Below are positions 46,535 through 57,600 of a stretch of DNA of 64,000 nt, piece by piece; the first letter of the stretch is position 1, and every line of letters starts with the position of its first letter. Both the position numbers and the translations under genes were made by a program. The notes under the pieces are model-generated. The model had not been told where the DNA came from and did not search any database. It saw only the letters and a program-made list of their open reading frames with translations. The DNA is from Tanypteryx hageni (taxonomy: Eukaryota; Arthropoda; Insecta; Odonata; Petaluridae). The DNA lies in assembly GCA_028673005.1 (NCBI GenBank), contig CM054118.1, positions 2,625,410 through 2,689,409 of the forward strand, in the 5' to 3' direction.

Positions 46535-47296
46535 CTAGGGTAAGGAAGCCGTGGCGACAGGTTTTTCCGTGTCCCGATCCTTTCTGTTGGATTTTTGGCC
46601 GGCCCTTTTCAGGGCCATGTTGAAGTCTCGGTCATTATGGCCGTTTTGTCGGAGAGTGGTCCGGAGGTGTCGAAGTTCAGTTGGCAGGTTTTCTTGGTCG
46701 GATATAGTCATGGCCCGATGGGCCAAGAATGACACAACCGACCTGCGTTGTGAGGGATGGTGGTGGCTTTTCCCATTTAGGTAGAGGTCCGTGTGGGTGG
46801 GTTTCCTATATACGCTGCGGCCTAGGCTACCGTCCGGTTGGCGGCGGATCAAAATATCCAAGAACGGAAGACAGCCGTCCTTTTCAGTCTCCATGGTGAA
46901 CTGAATGCTACGATGTAAGCTGTTTAGGCGTTTCAGGAAATTTTGGAGTGCTGCTGACCCGTGGGGCCAAATAACGAAGGTATCGTCTACGTATCTGAAG
47001 AAGCATTTCGGGCGTAGTGGTGTTGAGGTGAGGGCTTTTTCCTCAAAGTCTTCCATGAAGAAGTTGGCTATCGCTGGGGAGGGAGGGAAACCCATAGCTA
47101 CGCCATCGGCTTGCTGGTAGAATTGTCCTTTGTAGAGGAAGTATGACGAAGAAAGGGCGTGGCGAAACAAGTTGACTGATGTCGGTTTCGAAATAGAACT
47201 CGAGCATTGTCAAAGTGTCCTTGACCGGAACCTTGTTAAAAAGTGACACCACGTCGAAGCTGACGAGGATATCACTAGGGGCGACTTTCAGCGTTT
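46535..47296 (-). pseudogene. PLE 2 reverse transcriptase
   Basis: Minus strand. It starts inside the RT at DILVSFDVVSLFNKVPVKDTL (catalytic Asp). After a frameshift near 47165 it continues YKGQFYQQADGVAMGFPPSPAIANFFMEDFE, FFRYVDDTFVIWPHG (YVDD intact), DGCLPFLDILIRRQPDGSLGRSVYRKPTHTD, and SFLAHRAMTI. These are the conserved Penelope RT motifs. A stop at 46535 separates it from the nuclease part. The N-terminal half of the RT is missing. Confidence 0.92.
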
Positions 47297-47304
47297 GTCA
47301 AAAC

Positions 47305-47945
47305 CCTGCAAAATATGGAAAAAGTTCAACAATGCGGCCACCAGAAATTCGCAATTGTTAAAAAAATTTTTTAAGGTTTATGTATTTCAGCATGTGCTAC
47401 GGAGCTGAAATTTTTTTATGGGTAGAATTTGTAAAAAACGAAATAAATAAATCAATAAATTTTGATATTTTAATTTGTTTGGGAGTTAAAAATTCTTAAA
47501 ATTTAAGCAAATTGGTAAATGGTTAGAAACTACGCGGCTAGTTAGGGAGCTGAAATTTTTAAATTATTTCGAGTTTAGTCTATATAAACGAATAAACTTT
47601 TCAATGTAAATATCCATTCGTTATTGCGGCCGTTAAAAATTATTTAAATTTAAACAATTAGATAAATGTTATTTCACTTCTAATTGTGCTATAAATTTGA
47701 AATTTGGCAGAAATGTGTGGCATTATTAACCCAATGTGGGAAAAGTATAATGTTCCTAAAATTGCAAAAATTAGGGTTTGGTTTACTCCATTATTGTTCC
47801 ATCATGAAAAAACGAAAATCGGTCTAGAAGAGAAATCTTATAAATTAAAGAAATATTTCTAATGATGAAATATCTCTCAGAAAAATTAATGTTTTTTCAA
47901 GGTGAGATGAAATACTTGCAGTATGCAAGCACCTTCTACTAGTAT
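47305..47945 (-). repeat. Family F repeat, reverse unit beside PLE 2
   Basis: Reads GAAAAAGTTCAACAATGCGGCC...GAGCTGAAATTTTTTTATGG...GTTATTGCGGCCGTTAAAAATT...TGCAAGCACCTTCTACTAG, that is, the reverse complement of unit F, lacking its outer end. Bounded inside by PLE 2. Confidence 0.85.
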
Positions 47946-48129
47946 TGTATATAGTAACCTGATAAAGGGCTACTCCCGAGCCCTTACGCTAGTGCAAACA
48001 TATTACAATTTCATCGCCCATATTTATTCTATTTTTGCCAAATCAAATCTGAAATCAACCAGGGAAAGCGTAACTTTGGGGAGTTATAATTTTTTTATGA
48101 ATAACTTTTATATTAACTTCACATTTATA

Positions 48130-49363
48130 TACAGGGTTTCCCACAATAGGATGTACATAGCTTAACTACGTGCTCTTGGAATCATTTTGAGTGGAAAAGT
48201 TCTAATTAACGTGGGTCCGATCTGCAACAGTTTGTCAAGAAAATGAAAATTAGCATTCACTATGCATTGGTTGTGTTTGAAAATTTAGTTTACTAAGCTG
48301 CCACGAGAATACCACGCTGTCGCTGAGTGTTAAAGGCAACAATTGTGTAGTAGACTTAACAATGGCTACATTTTCTAATGAAGATTATACCGATATCATT
48401 TTCGTGTATGGTTGCTGTAATGGTAATGCAAGAGCAGCAGTCACGGAGTATCATCGGCGGTTTCCTGATCGTAGAGTCCCAGATAACCGAGTCTTCAGTA
48501 ATGTTTATCAGTCTATCAGAGAAACAGGTACAGTCCCACAAACAAGGCGTAAAAGACCACGGTGACGCAGTGACGGTGTGGAAGATGATGCACTGTAAAT
48601 GGTAGAGCGTAGTCCAACCACGAGCGTCCGAATAGTTTCCGATCGAGTAGGGGCCAGCCGGATGATAGTTTGGAAGACCTTGCATGACTTTGGTTTGTAC
48701 CCGTTTCACGTCCAAAATGTCCAGGCTTTGCACATGAAAACTTCTGCAATTGGCTGCTTCAAAACTGGGAGCTGTGCACGAAGATTTTATTCACAGATGA
48801 AGTTAACTTCAACAGAGATGGCATCACAAACAAGAAATACACGTGTGGTCCTACGATAATCCTCATGCGACCCAGAAAACACATTTCCAAACCCGTTTCT
48901 CGGTAAACATTTGGTGTGGTATTATTGGAAACCTACTCATCGGACCGTTTGTGTTTGAAGACCGCTTGACATCTCAGCGCTATTTGCGTTTCCCACAAGA
49001 AGAGCTGCCATTGCTGTTGGAACCATAATGGACTGCGGTGCTTACATAAAAAATTATCAGGACACTGTCATGAAGGCTGTTAATTCACTTACAGGAAGGG
49101 CTCAACGGTGCATCGAAAATTAGGGTGGCCATTTCGAGGCACTTAATTGACAATCAATTTAAAATGTAGTATTAGTGTAATCATGTGACCTAAATTTTAA
49201 TAGAATTGTACTTATACAAATTACAAATGCAATAAAATGATAATTCTCATTTTCCTGATAAACAGTTGCAGATCGGACCCATGTTAATTAGAAATTGTAG
49301 ACTCAAAATGTTCCGAAGAGCACGTAGTTAAGCAATGTACATCCTATTGCAGAACACACTGTA
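48130..49363 (+). mobile_element. Mariner/Tc1-type transposon 2
   Basis: From CAGGGTTTCCCACAATAGGATG (48132) to CATCCTATTGCAGAACACACTG (49361), with TA on both sides. The TIRs are imperfect and about 110 bp long; both contain TTAACTACGTGCTCTT and TTAAC-GTGGGTCCGATCTGCAAC-like sequence. It is related to element 1 in protein but not in TIR sequence. Length about 1.23 kb. Confidence 0.88.
48362..49160 (+). pseudogene. IS630/mariner-type transposase, internally deleted
   Basis: Opens with [45 protein letters not shown], the DUF4817-type N-terminal helix-turn-helix. Then VERSPTTSVRIVSDRVGASRMIVWKTLHDFGLYPFHVQ, and in other frames ILFTDEVNFNRDG (first Asp, about 48786) and RFSVNIWCGIIGNLLIGPFVF, PQEELPLLLEP. 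After 49027 the sequence jumps to a C-terminal scrap (AVNSLTGRAQRCIEN-GGHF). The second and third catalytic residues are therefore deleted. Stops at 48563, 48601 and 49026 and frameshifts are also present. Confidence 0.88.
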
Positions 49364-49500
49364 CATACAGCTTGCATACTACAAGCTGTAAAAATCAACA
49401 TATACCAATATCTAAACTCGTAATTAAAACAACGCGATCTCCATGGCAACAGCGCTTCAACCACGTGTAACCTATATGTATTAGATAATAAAATTCATGA
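49364..49500. other. Short flank between transposon 2 and family F
   Basis: CTTGCATACTACAAGCTG at 49372 echoes the inverted TTGCATACTGCAAGC word of family F. Nothing else seen. Confidence 0.35.
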
Positions 49501-49504
49501 CTAA

Positions 49505-52030
49505 TAGCAATATATTAATAATTTTTGGAGAAAATAATGCAACTATCTCTAATTTACAAATTCTCTGGAAATCGGCTAGTGTCCAAATTTGCTTAAAAAA
49601 TTGCGATTTTCTTGCGCCCGCATTGTTGCACTGTTTTAAGATTTTCGTTTTTTCTAGTCGGTTTTGCACAAAATTCTACCTAAGAAAACAATTTCGAATC
49701 TACAGCTCATCTGGAAGTGCCTAAACATTAGTATCCTCCTATATGTTATATATCATTATATATCGACGTTTCTTAGAGAGGAGGATAATATACTAGTAGA
49801 AGGTACTTGCATTCTGCAAGCAGATCATCTCAACACAAAAAAACATTCATTTTTCATATTTCATCATTACAAATATTTTTTTAATTCTAAATATTTCACC
49901 TCCAGAGCGATTTCCGTTTTTCCCTTATGTAAAAATAATAGATTAAAACAGTCCCAAAACTTTGTAATATTACGAATTTTATACTTTCTCCATTATGGGG
50001 TACTAATGCTACACATTTCTGCCAAATTTTAAAGTTGTAGTATTTATTGAAGTGAAATTATATTTTTCCAATTGTTTAAGATTTAAATTTTTAACGGCCG
50101 CCGCAATATGTTTATGGAGAGATTCAAATGTTTATTTGTGCAAATGCACTACTTTGTACATAACTTTTAAATTTCTGCTTCCTAGCTCATCATTTTAAGA
50201 ATTTTTACCTGCCAAACAAATAAAAATATCAAAATTTTTATAACCCCAATTTCACGGAGTTGAAATTTTTTTGTAAGTAGAATTCTTAAAAAAACGAAAT
50301 AAAGATTATACAAATTTTGATATTTTAATTTGTTTGGCAGTAAAAATTCTTAAAGTTTAAACAAATAGATAACTGTTTAGGTAATACGGGATGAGCTAGG
50401 AAGCTGAAATTTTCAAATTATTTGCTGAGTAGTAAATTTGCACAAATAAACATTTCAATTTTCCATACATGAATTGCGGCGGCCGTTAATAATTATTTAA
50501 ATTATAACAATAAGAAAAATATTATTTTACTTCTAGAAGTGCTAGAACATTAAAATTTGGCTAAAATGTGTAGAATTAGTACTCCATAATGAAGATAGTG
50601 TAAAATCTATAAAATTGCTAAATATGGGGATTGTTTTAAACTATTATTTTTACATGTGGTACAAACGAAAATCGCTGCAGAGGTGTAATCTTTAGAATAT
50701 TATTATGATGAAATGTCTGTCTGAAATACGAATGTTTTTTCAAGGTGATATGAAATGCTTGCAGTATGCAAGCGCCAACTACTAGTATATGTATGTTATA
50801 TCTAACTCTTTTGTAAGGAACCTCAATATATAATGATATCCTCCTCCTCTGTAAGAAACGTCGATATATAATGATATATAACATGTTTAAATTTAAATAA
50901 TTTTTACCAACCAAAATAACAATTTAATGGATAAATTGAAATGTTTATTCGTTTTCATGGACTATCTTCTAAATAATTTTAAAATTTCAGCCTCCTAACT
51001 TGCGGCGTAGTGTCTAAGCATCTACCAATTTGTTTAAATTTTAAGAATTTTTAATTACCAAACAAATGAAAATATCAAAATTTCTATAATCCCTATTTCG
51101 TTTTTTTACAAATCCTACCTCTAAAACAAATTTCAGCTCCGTAGCGCATTTGCAAATACATAAACCTTGAAATGTTTTGTAAACAATTGTGAATTTTAAC
51201 GGCCACATTTTTGCATTTTTTAAAGATTTTCGGATTTTCTAGTCGGTTTTGCACAAAATCCTACCTAACAAAAAATATTTCGAACCTCCAGCTCATCTGA
51301 AAGTGCCTAAACATTAGTATCCTTTTATATGTATGTTATATCCTCCTCCTCTGTAAGAAAGGTCTATATATAATGACTAGTAAAAGGTGCTTGCATACTG
51401 GAAGCATTTAATCTATCCTTGAAAAAACATTAATTTTTCAGACAGATATTTCATCACGAGGAATATTTCTTTAATTCATAAGATGCCACACATTTCTGCC
51501 AAATTTCAAATTTATAGTACACTTAGAAGTGAAATAACATTTATCTAATTGTTTCAATTTAAATAATTTTAACGGCCAAAATAACAATTTTATGGATAAA
51601 TTGAAATCTTTATCCGTTTACATAGGTTAACCTGTAAATAATTTTAAAATTTCAGCTCCCTAACTTGCGGCGTAGTGTCTAAGCATCTACTAATTTGTTT
51701 AAATTTTAAGAATTTTTAGCTTCCAAACAAATAAAAATATCAAAATTTCTATAATCCATATATATATATTTTTTTACAAATCTTACCTCTATAAATAATT
51801 TTAGCTCCGTAGCACATCTGCAAATACATAAACCTTGAAAGTTTGTTTAAACAATTGGGAGTTTTTAGCGGCCGCATTGTTGCACTTTTTTAAGATTTTC
51901 TTTTTTTCTGTTCGGGTTTGCATAAAATCCTACCAAAGAAAAAAATTTTGAATCTCTAGCTCATCTGAAAGTGCCTTAACTTTAGTATCCTCCTCCTCCT
52001 CCTCTTCTGTAAGAAACGTCTATATATAAT
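49505..52030. repeat. Palindromic repeat family F, cluster 2
   Basis: Contains a forward unit end (49510-49739), spacer, then a foldback: forward 49789-50250 and reverse 50255-50785, which pair with each other. Another forward unit end follows (50886-51325), and a forward unit with an internal deletion (51380-51990). Spacers with GACGTTTCTTA/TAAGAAACGTC and (AGG)n/(CCT)n runs lie between. GCGGCCGC occurs at 51868. No coding frame is believable. Confidence 0.85.
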
Positions 52031-53475
52031 GATAGTAAACCTTAATAGTTATCTACAAATTAATGGTTGTAGTATTAAATTCAAAATTCACGTTTTATAC
52101 TCAATTGTTTATATGAATTACATTTGTCCTTGATTTTTTACGTTATCAGGAATTGGAACGAAATATTACGCGTGTGTATAATATGGAGGGAAAGCCATAC
52201 GTTGAACGCGCGGGCGAGAATGAAAACATTTCCCGTTTTTGAAAAGGGCATTATTCTAAAAAAAATGGGCTAATCCATTTAGTCATTAAAGCGTAATGGG
52301 AGCAGGAGCGAATAGCTGTTGCAACAAAAATTTCCAGGCGATGAAAGGAAATTACCTCGTGCGCAGGGGGAGGGGTGGTGAAACGTGCGAAGAATCATTG
52401 CACCCATCTCCAAAACTCAGCGCAGCGTCGCGACATCTCACTCGAATCCTCTATTGAATTATGTAATTACCTGGACACCATAAAAAATATGACTGCGAGC
52501 TAATCGCCGAACGAAGCAATTAATGCGCAGGCCCGCACTCTCTTTTTTCCCTCGAGTCGCCACCTGTAAACCACTTTCGTATTATGTGGTCACAATTAAC
52601 TAATTTTAACGTCGGACGTCAGGATTTTAGATAGGCGTAGAATAATTGTGATTTTTGGGTAATTGCGCGTTGTGCATCTCATTTTATTTCTTTATTGTTT
52701 TACCTTTTCAAATTGTAATTTAATTGTTTGGTTAAACTTGAAAGTTTCGCAGAAATTGTTATTTGTTTTTTTAGATCATGTAATAAGTCAATTAATTTTT
52801 TGCTTAATATGGCAGAAATTACAAACCATGTATCTTTTTTGATGAGACTTAATTTATTATGTCGGTCGCTGTGTTGTATATTTATTTTTTCTTGCTTAAA
52901 GTTTCTTGTACTAATTGACCCAGAAACTCGAGAGAAATTAAAAATCACAACCAAAAGTATCGTTGTTCTAAGTAAATGTGTTTTTGAGTGACTCCTAGAA
53001 TACAAGAAAAATACTTTACTCGAGGAATTACTGAGAGAACGTTTTTCTGGATGGTAAGATATTATCCAACAAGGATTTTTCCTCACATATTGAACCCCTC
53101 CAAGGTTATTCCTCATTATCTGTGAAAACATTAGTTTAGTTATTAGAATTATTTTTAATTCCTCGGTACAATTATTTTCATTTGTTTTAGCTGAGAAAGC
53201 TAAGGATTTAAATAAGAGTGATTCGTTGGAAGACCTTGTGGGTAAAGGTAACTTGTTTGATGTCGAAACTGTTTTACTGAAGTATGGTGAACACCATATA
53301 TTACTTTTCTTTATTGGTGACTTATTTTAAAATACAATATTCAACTTAATTTCTAAAAAATTATCGCCTAAATCTTTACGTTTCTCTCAATTTTCATCAG
53401 TAATTTTTGTTGTATGTACCTCCGGGTAGTATGGTTTAAGTTCAAAGTAGTAGTAGCCATGTAGCGCTAGATTTA
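52031..53475. other. Gene-free; possible conserved non-coding DNA at 52.1-52.65 kb
   Basis: 52080-52660 has balanced composition, no repeat character and many TAAT/ATTA cores (for example TTATGTAATTACC and GCTAATCGCC). 52660-53475 is AT-rich; the 143-codon minus frame 52700-53131 shows no family motif and is not called. Confidence 0.4.
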
Positions 53476-53477
53476 TT

Positions 53478-53622
53478 ATTCTTTAAACAATAGATGATAG
53501 CTCATAAACACTTTGGCTCCAAATTGATCAGTGGTGAAAAACTCCTTCTGCCAAAAAAAAATAAAAAAAATAATAATATTTATTGGCTGAAGGAGTTTTT
53601 CACCACTGATTCTTTAAACAAT
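53478..53622. repeat. Hairpin insertion with 14-bp direct repeats
   Basis: ATTCTTTAAACAAT flanks the segment at 53478-53491 and 53609-53622. Inside, ATCAGTGGTGAAAAACTCC...GCCA (53527-53553) pairs with TGGC...GGAGTTTTTCACCACTGAT (53584-53610), one mismatch in about 27 bp, around an A-rich loop of 30 nt. It looks like a small inserted element or a retrocopy with an inverted part. Confidence 0.8.
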
Positions 53623-53829
53623 GTAATCGTTTGTCAGCATTCGTAGGAATAGTAGTAGTAGTATAAATAGTAACAAAACACAAACAGTTTTACGTGTAAT
53701 ATTGCTAATTTGCTGTCTTTTTTCTTTCTAATTACCTCCTGTTCAAATAACAGCAATGGCTTCTTAAACATAAGGCTCTATTTTACGTGGGTCGCTTAGG
53801 AAATGTAGCATGAAATAGGTAGCAAAAGG

Positions 53830-54700
53830 TAGTTATTGTTAAGAAATGCTGAAGCACAGCGAAGGTTGTGACTGGCGTTCCTCAGTGAAGTGTCGTTGGT
53901 CCGTTGTTTTTTCCAAAGGAAATACATCAAGGATATCAGCTCGGTAGTTTGAAGTAAAATAAAGACTTCGCAGACGACACGGTCATTTATTGGGAGTTAA
54001 GCAATTCTAGCGACCATCAGTACCTGCGGAACGATCTCGAAGCTATGTCCGCGTGGTTCAAGGAATAGCAACTGGAAATTACGTAGAGAAAAAGATGCAT
54101 CGTCAACTTCTGGAAAATAAAAATGGTTTGGTAGATGTTACTTATGAAATCGATGAAATAGATACCTCGTTTCAGATATCGTCAAATATCTATAAGTTAC
54201 AATTCGTCGCTATGTCACGTGCGCCGAGCGATAGGCGCTGTTAACAGGAAGTTGGCCTTTATAGGTATGGTAGTCCGGAATTATACCGATAAAGTGAGAG
54301 AAACATGTTATTTATTTTTTGGCAAGGTCGCAGGTAGAATATGCACCAACTGTATGGGATCCATACGAAAAGGATCTAATGTAGGAGAGAGAAAAACTGC
54401 AGTGCAGGGCAGATAAATTTGCAAAAAGAAATTATGTAATAAAAAGAGCCTAACGTAGCTAATAGAAGAGTTGAAATGGGCAATGTTAGAGAAAAGCAGA
54501 CTTAAGGTGATAGAAAAGTATGTCGGGAGAGCTAGAAAACGAGGTCGTAGATGTTATTGGGAATTCAACCTATTTCGGAAGGATCAATAATGACGATAAG
54601 ATTTGCGATACCTATTGCAGATTGGATCGCTTTTCCTCAGGACGATTAGGGATTCCAATGGGAAAGCGATAAATGGGAATGAGACGTTAGGTGCACTCCA
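53830..54700 (+). pseudogene. CR1/L2-like LINE RT remnant
   Basis: Over several frames: a VPQ-type block before SVVGPLFF (about 53875-53920), DFADDTVIYWELSNSSDHQYLRNDLEAMSAWFKE (53945-54065; FADD box intact), then AFIGMVVRNYTDKVRETCYL, a degenerate EYAPTVWDPYEKD (54335-54375), and IEELKWAMLEKSRLKV (about 54465). This is the order of palm, thumb and the VWDP...RRA region of CR1-type LINEs. Many stops. Only the C-terminal part of ORF2 remains. Confidence 0.75.
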
Positions 54701-54861
54701 TGCCATACACCATTAAGGTGGCTTGAAGTGTATAATGTGAGTTAACTTGAACTCTTTACCATAAGAATGTGGACACGTAATAGACTAACGTTGACTATGA
54801 GATCGCGTCTTATAGGCAAATCTTAAATGATGTATAACTGGTTGAAGATTATCAGAATGTC

Positions 54862-55440
54862 GTAGTGGCCTGCTCCAATTCCGGGAAATTAACCATCAAA
54901 ATTTACATTTCACTCCTAGAGATTGTGCTTATACCTGTTGTCAAAGATAAGCATTTTCTGCTGCTGGTTGATTCATGTGGAACAGACATGTTCATCATTT
55001 TACTGCGAAGTCTTTGTCGACAACAACGGCGATGCCTCTTGCTCGCTGAAGGTGATGCTCCAAAATGTACGGCTTTATGTCAACCGTGCGACATTTATTT
55101 CTACCGGCAAGTAAAGAATTTCGTCAAACGTCTACAAAACTGCTCCCTGCTGCCGGAGGAACAACGGGATATAGCATCACGGGAAGACGCTATTAAAATT
55201 CATTCGCTAGTCCATCATCAAATGAGTGCGCCGATTTTCAGTGACATGATTAAATATGCGTGGTATTCCTCAAAATTGACTGACTGCAGACAATACTTTT
55301 TTTGAACGTCAATGATGTATGCTTCCCCTTAAAGCTTCTAGGAAATCGCTGCCATTGTAGGAAATGCGCATTTGCAATTTGCTCATGGTGTCGGCAATCT
55401 TTCTGTTTTGCCTGCTTTTGTGACAATTATCAACCAAAAG
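54862..55440 (+). pseudogene. DDE-type transposase remnant with C-terminal Cys cluster
   Basis: The frame 54865-55305 reads SGKLTIKIYISLLEIVLIPVV, FLLLVDSCGTD (a D-containing strand), then KCTALCQPCDIYFYRQVKNFVKRL (the QP-D-YF block of the third catalytic Asp) and IKIHSLVHHQMSAPIFSDMIKYAWYSSKLTD. Between them the sensible frame shifts to CEVFVDNNGDASCSLKV (about 54995-55055) and back, so two compensating frameshifts are present. After a frameshift at about 55305 comes GNRCHCRKCAFAICSWCRQSFCFACF, a Cys-rich, probably zinc-binding tail. I recognise the family as a repeated invertebrate DDE transposase but cannot assign its superfamily. The N-terminal part is absent. Confidence 0.7.
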
Positions 55441-56480
55441 AAACTGCTCCTCTTCAAGTTAAACCTTGTCTTCAATCATTTTCCCAGCTCAAACCTTTAT
55501 CCTGTCAATTCCCCTCCTATATAACCCAAACCATAGCCGCCCCTATGTTTATTCTGCACTACACTCATTTTTTAATTATATTCCCACCCCAGCTCAAAAT
55601 AATGGCCGCATGAATTAGTTTAATTATTGCCTTTTCCGGCAATTATTTCCAATAAAAGACAACAATTAAAATGATCAATGTTCTTTTGAAAAATCAGAGT
55701 AAAATTAAAGAAAAAAGGAAAACTACCCCAAAAGACTGGACTTTCATAAGAGCGAATCACGGGAGCCAGCAACCACATCCACACACGCTACCCACTACTC
55801 TACTATCGTTATCGTTCGTGTATTGAATTCCTACGCTTCATATGTAGCAATAAGAATATTTAACTTTTTAAAATAATTTTTTCAAGAACAATAACGAGTT
55901 GCGTTTCACAGATTTCCATTACTCACCCATCGCTAACAACCGTGCAAATTTGAAGTAAATCGGTGATAAGAATTACGTGGATTCCCCTTGTTAGTTCAAA
56001 GAGGACCACTTACTGGTTCATTTGGGAAAATATAACCATAACTTTGTTTAAAAACCAATTATGCGATTTAATTTTTTGTGAGAGTCGTTGTACCAGGAAC
56101 GGGCTGTGCATTGAAAAAATTTCCAAAGCGCGTTAAACTCGAATCGCATAACTTTCGAGCATTAAAGATTGTCCAAGAACAAAAAACAAACGCTATTAAG
56201 CTGTTCAGAGGACTTGCGAACACGGCGTTAGCCCGAGTTATTAGCGCGTCGCTGACGAACAAGAAACTTGTATGCGAGGATTTTTACCTCCTCATTCATT
56301 CGCATTCAATTACCGGTGAGACTCTCCGCATCATTTCGCACCCACTATATCGCCGTAATGGACTAACCCCCTCGGCTTTCGCAAGAGACACGGCGACGTG
56401 AAATTGTCCGCGCGGAGTCTTACACTTTGATTACAAAAGGCAATTATCCCGAAGGGTAGCCAGGGAACTTCCTGGGAGAA
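55441..56480. other. Gene-free; possible conserved non-coding DNA at 55.97-56.45 kb
   Basis: No gene recognised. 56070-56400 holds a 107-codon open frame (56078-56401) without a known motif and an antisense 64-codon frame. Composition is balanced and not repeat-like. Confidence 0.35.
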
Positions 56481-57445
56481 CATCCCTCCTTTTTCTTGCT
56501 TCTCCTTTTTTCTCTCTCTTTCTCTTCCTTGTCTCCCTTTTGAACTCCTGTTCTACTTTTATCGCCTTATAATCTGGCTGACAAGGAGGCGTACTTTCTC
56601 CTCCTCTTTTCTCCACCTCTGTGTTCTCTTCCAGCTTCAAACCTTCTTTCTTATTACCTGTTCTCTGCCTCTACTAGCCTTAGAAATGGGAGAAAGGGTT
56701 TTTTAATACTATCCGCTCTCTCATCTCTTTCTACCTTTCTATTCCTTATCCCGCCATTTTCTCCCGTCTTTAATTGCGCCATCATCTTGTTACCACCCTT
56801 ACTGCGTATTTAGCTTTGCCCAACTCCAGCTCTCTCTTTCTCTGCCCTTCTCTCGTTTCTGCGTCACCATTTTCTCCTCCCCTGCCTCTTTCTCACCTTC
56901 ACCGGGAACAACTCCTTTCTCTCCCTCCCACACTACATTTCTGCACCCCTTTTCCCTACTCTCTTTTCCCTACTCCCTTTACCCTACTCCATTTACCCTA
57001 CTCCCTTTACCCTTCTACCTTTACCCTTCTACCTTTACCCTACTCCATTTACCCTACTCCCTTTACCCTTCTACCTTTACCCTTCTACCTTTACCCTACT
57101 CCCTTTACCCTACTCCCTTTACCCTACTACCTTTACCCTACTACCTTTACCCTACTCCCTTTACCCTACTACCTTTACCCTACTCCCTTTACCCTACTCC
57201 CTTTACCCTACTCCCTTTACCCTACTCCCCTTACTTTACTTCCTTTACCCTACTCCCCTTACCTTACTCCCTTTACCCTACTCCCTTTAACCGACCGCTC
57301 TTGTTGCCCTTCTGCTAGGCACTGCGATACACCAAGGCGCGTTTTGTCTCTCTCTCCCCCTCCTCCTATCCTCCATGCAGATTCCCTAATGACCGGCACT
57401 TAAAACTTTTCGGAGGGATGCCATTTAGCTGCTCTCTCCCTCCAA

Positions 57446-57495
<50 letters not shown>

Positions 57496-57600
57496 CCTCC
57501 CTCCCTCCCCAACCATAACCCGCCACTTCTATTTCTCTCCACCTCTCCTGCCCACGCTCCCTGTGAAACCCCAACTTGTTTTGCTTCATGGTTCTTTTTT
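56480..57600. repeat. Pyrimidine-rich low-complexity region
   Basis: Mostly C and T on the plus strand, enclosing the 14-bp minisatellite and a (CT)n run of about 23 units at 57448-57494. The 209-codon frame through it is a repeat artefact. Confidence 0.85.
56950..57293. repeat. 14-bp minisatellite, about 24 units
   Basis: Unit CCCTACTCCCTTTA with variants CCCTTCTACCTTTA and CCCTACTACCTTTA, head to tail over about 344 bp. Confidence 0.92.

Larger units (their letters stand above)
41216..47300 (-). mobile_element. Penelope-like element 2, split by a nested LINE
   Basis: Minus-strand Penelope element: RT (47296-46535), GIY-YIG nuclease (46500-46034), 3' DNA to about 45845, then a Jockey-type LINE, and a 3' terminal part with a hammerhead-like core (41345-41221). 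It is 5'-truncated within the RT. The protein is clearly a different lineage from PLE 1. Family F repeat flanks both ends. Confidence 0.8.

Noticed and set aside
52700..53131. 143-codon minus-strand ORF as a gene
   Set aside because: No motif, AT-rich region, and no supporting context.
56078..56401. 107-codon ORF as a host exon
   Set aside because: Protein-like in places but no recognised family and an overlapping antisense frame; kept only as gene-free DNA.
56950..57293. Interstitial telomeric repeat (CCCTA-containing)
   Set aside because: The unit is 14 bp and does not contain tandem CCTAA or CCCTAA.
56774..57403. 209-codon ORF with a regular peptide repeat
   Set aside because: The peptide repeat is simply the 14-bp minisatellite read in three phases.
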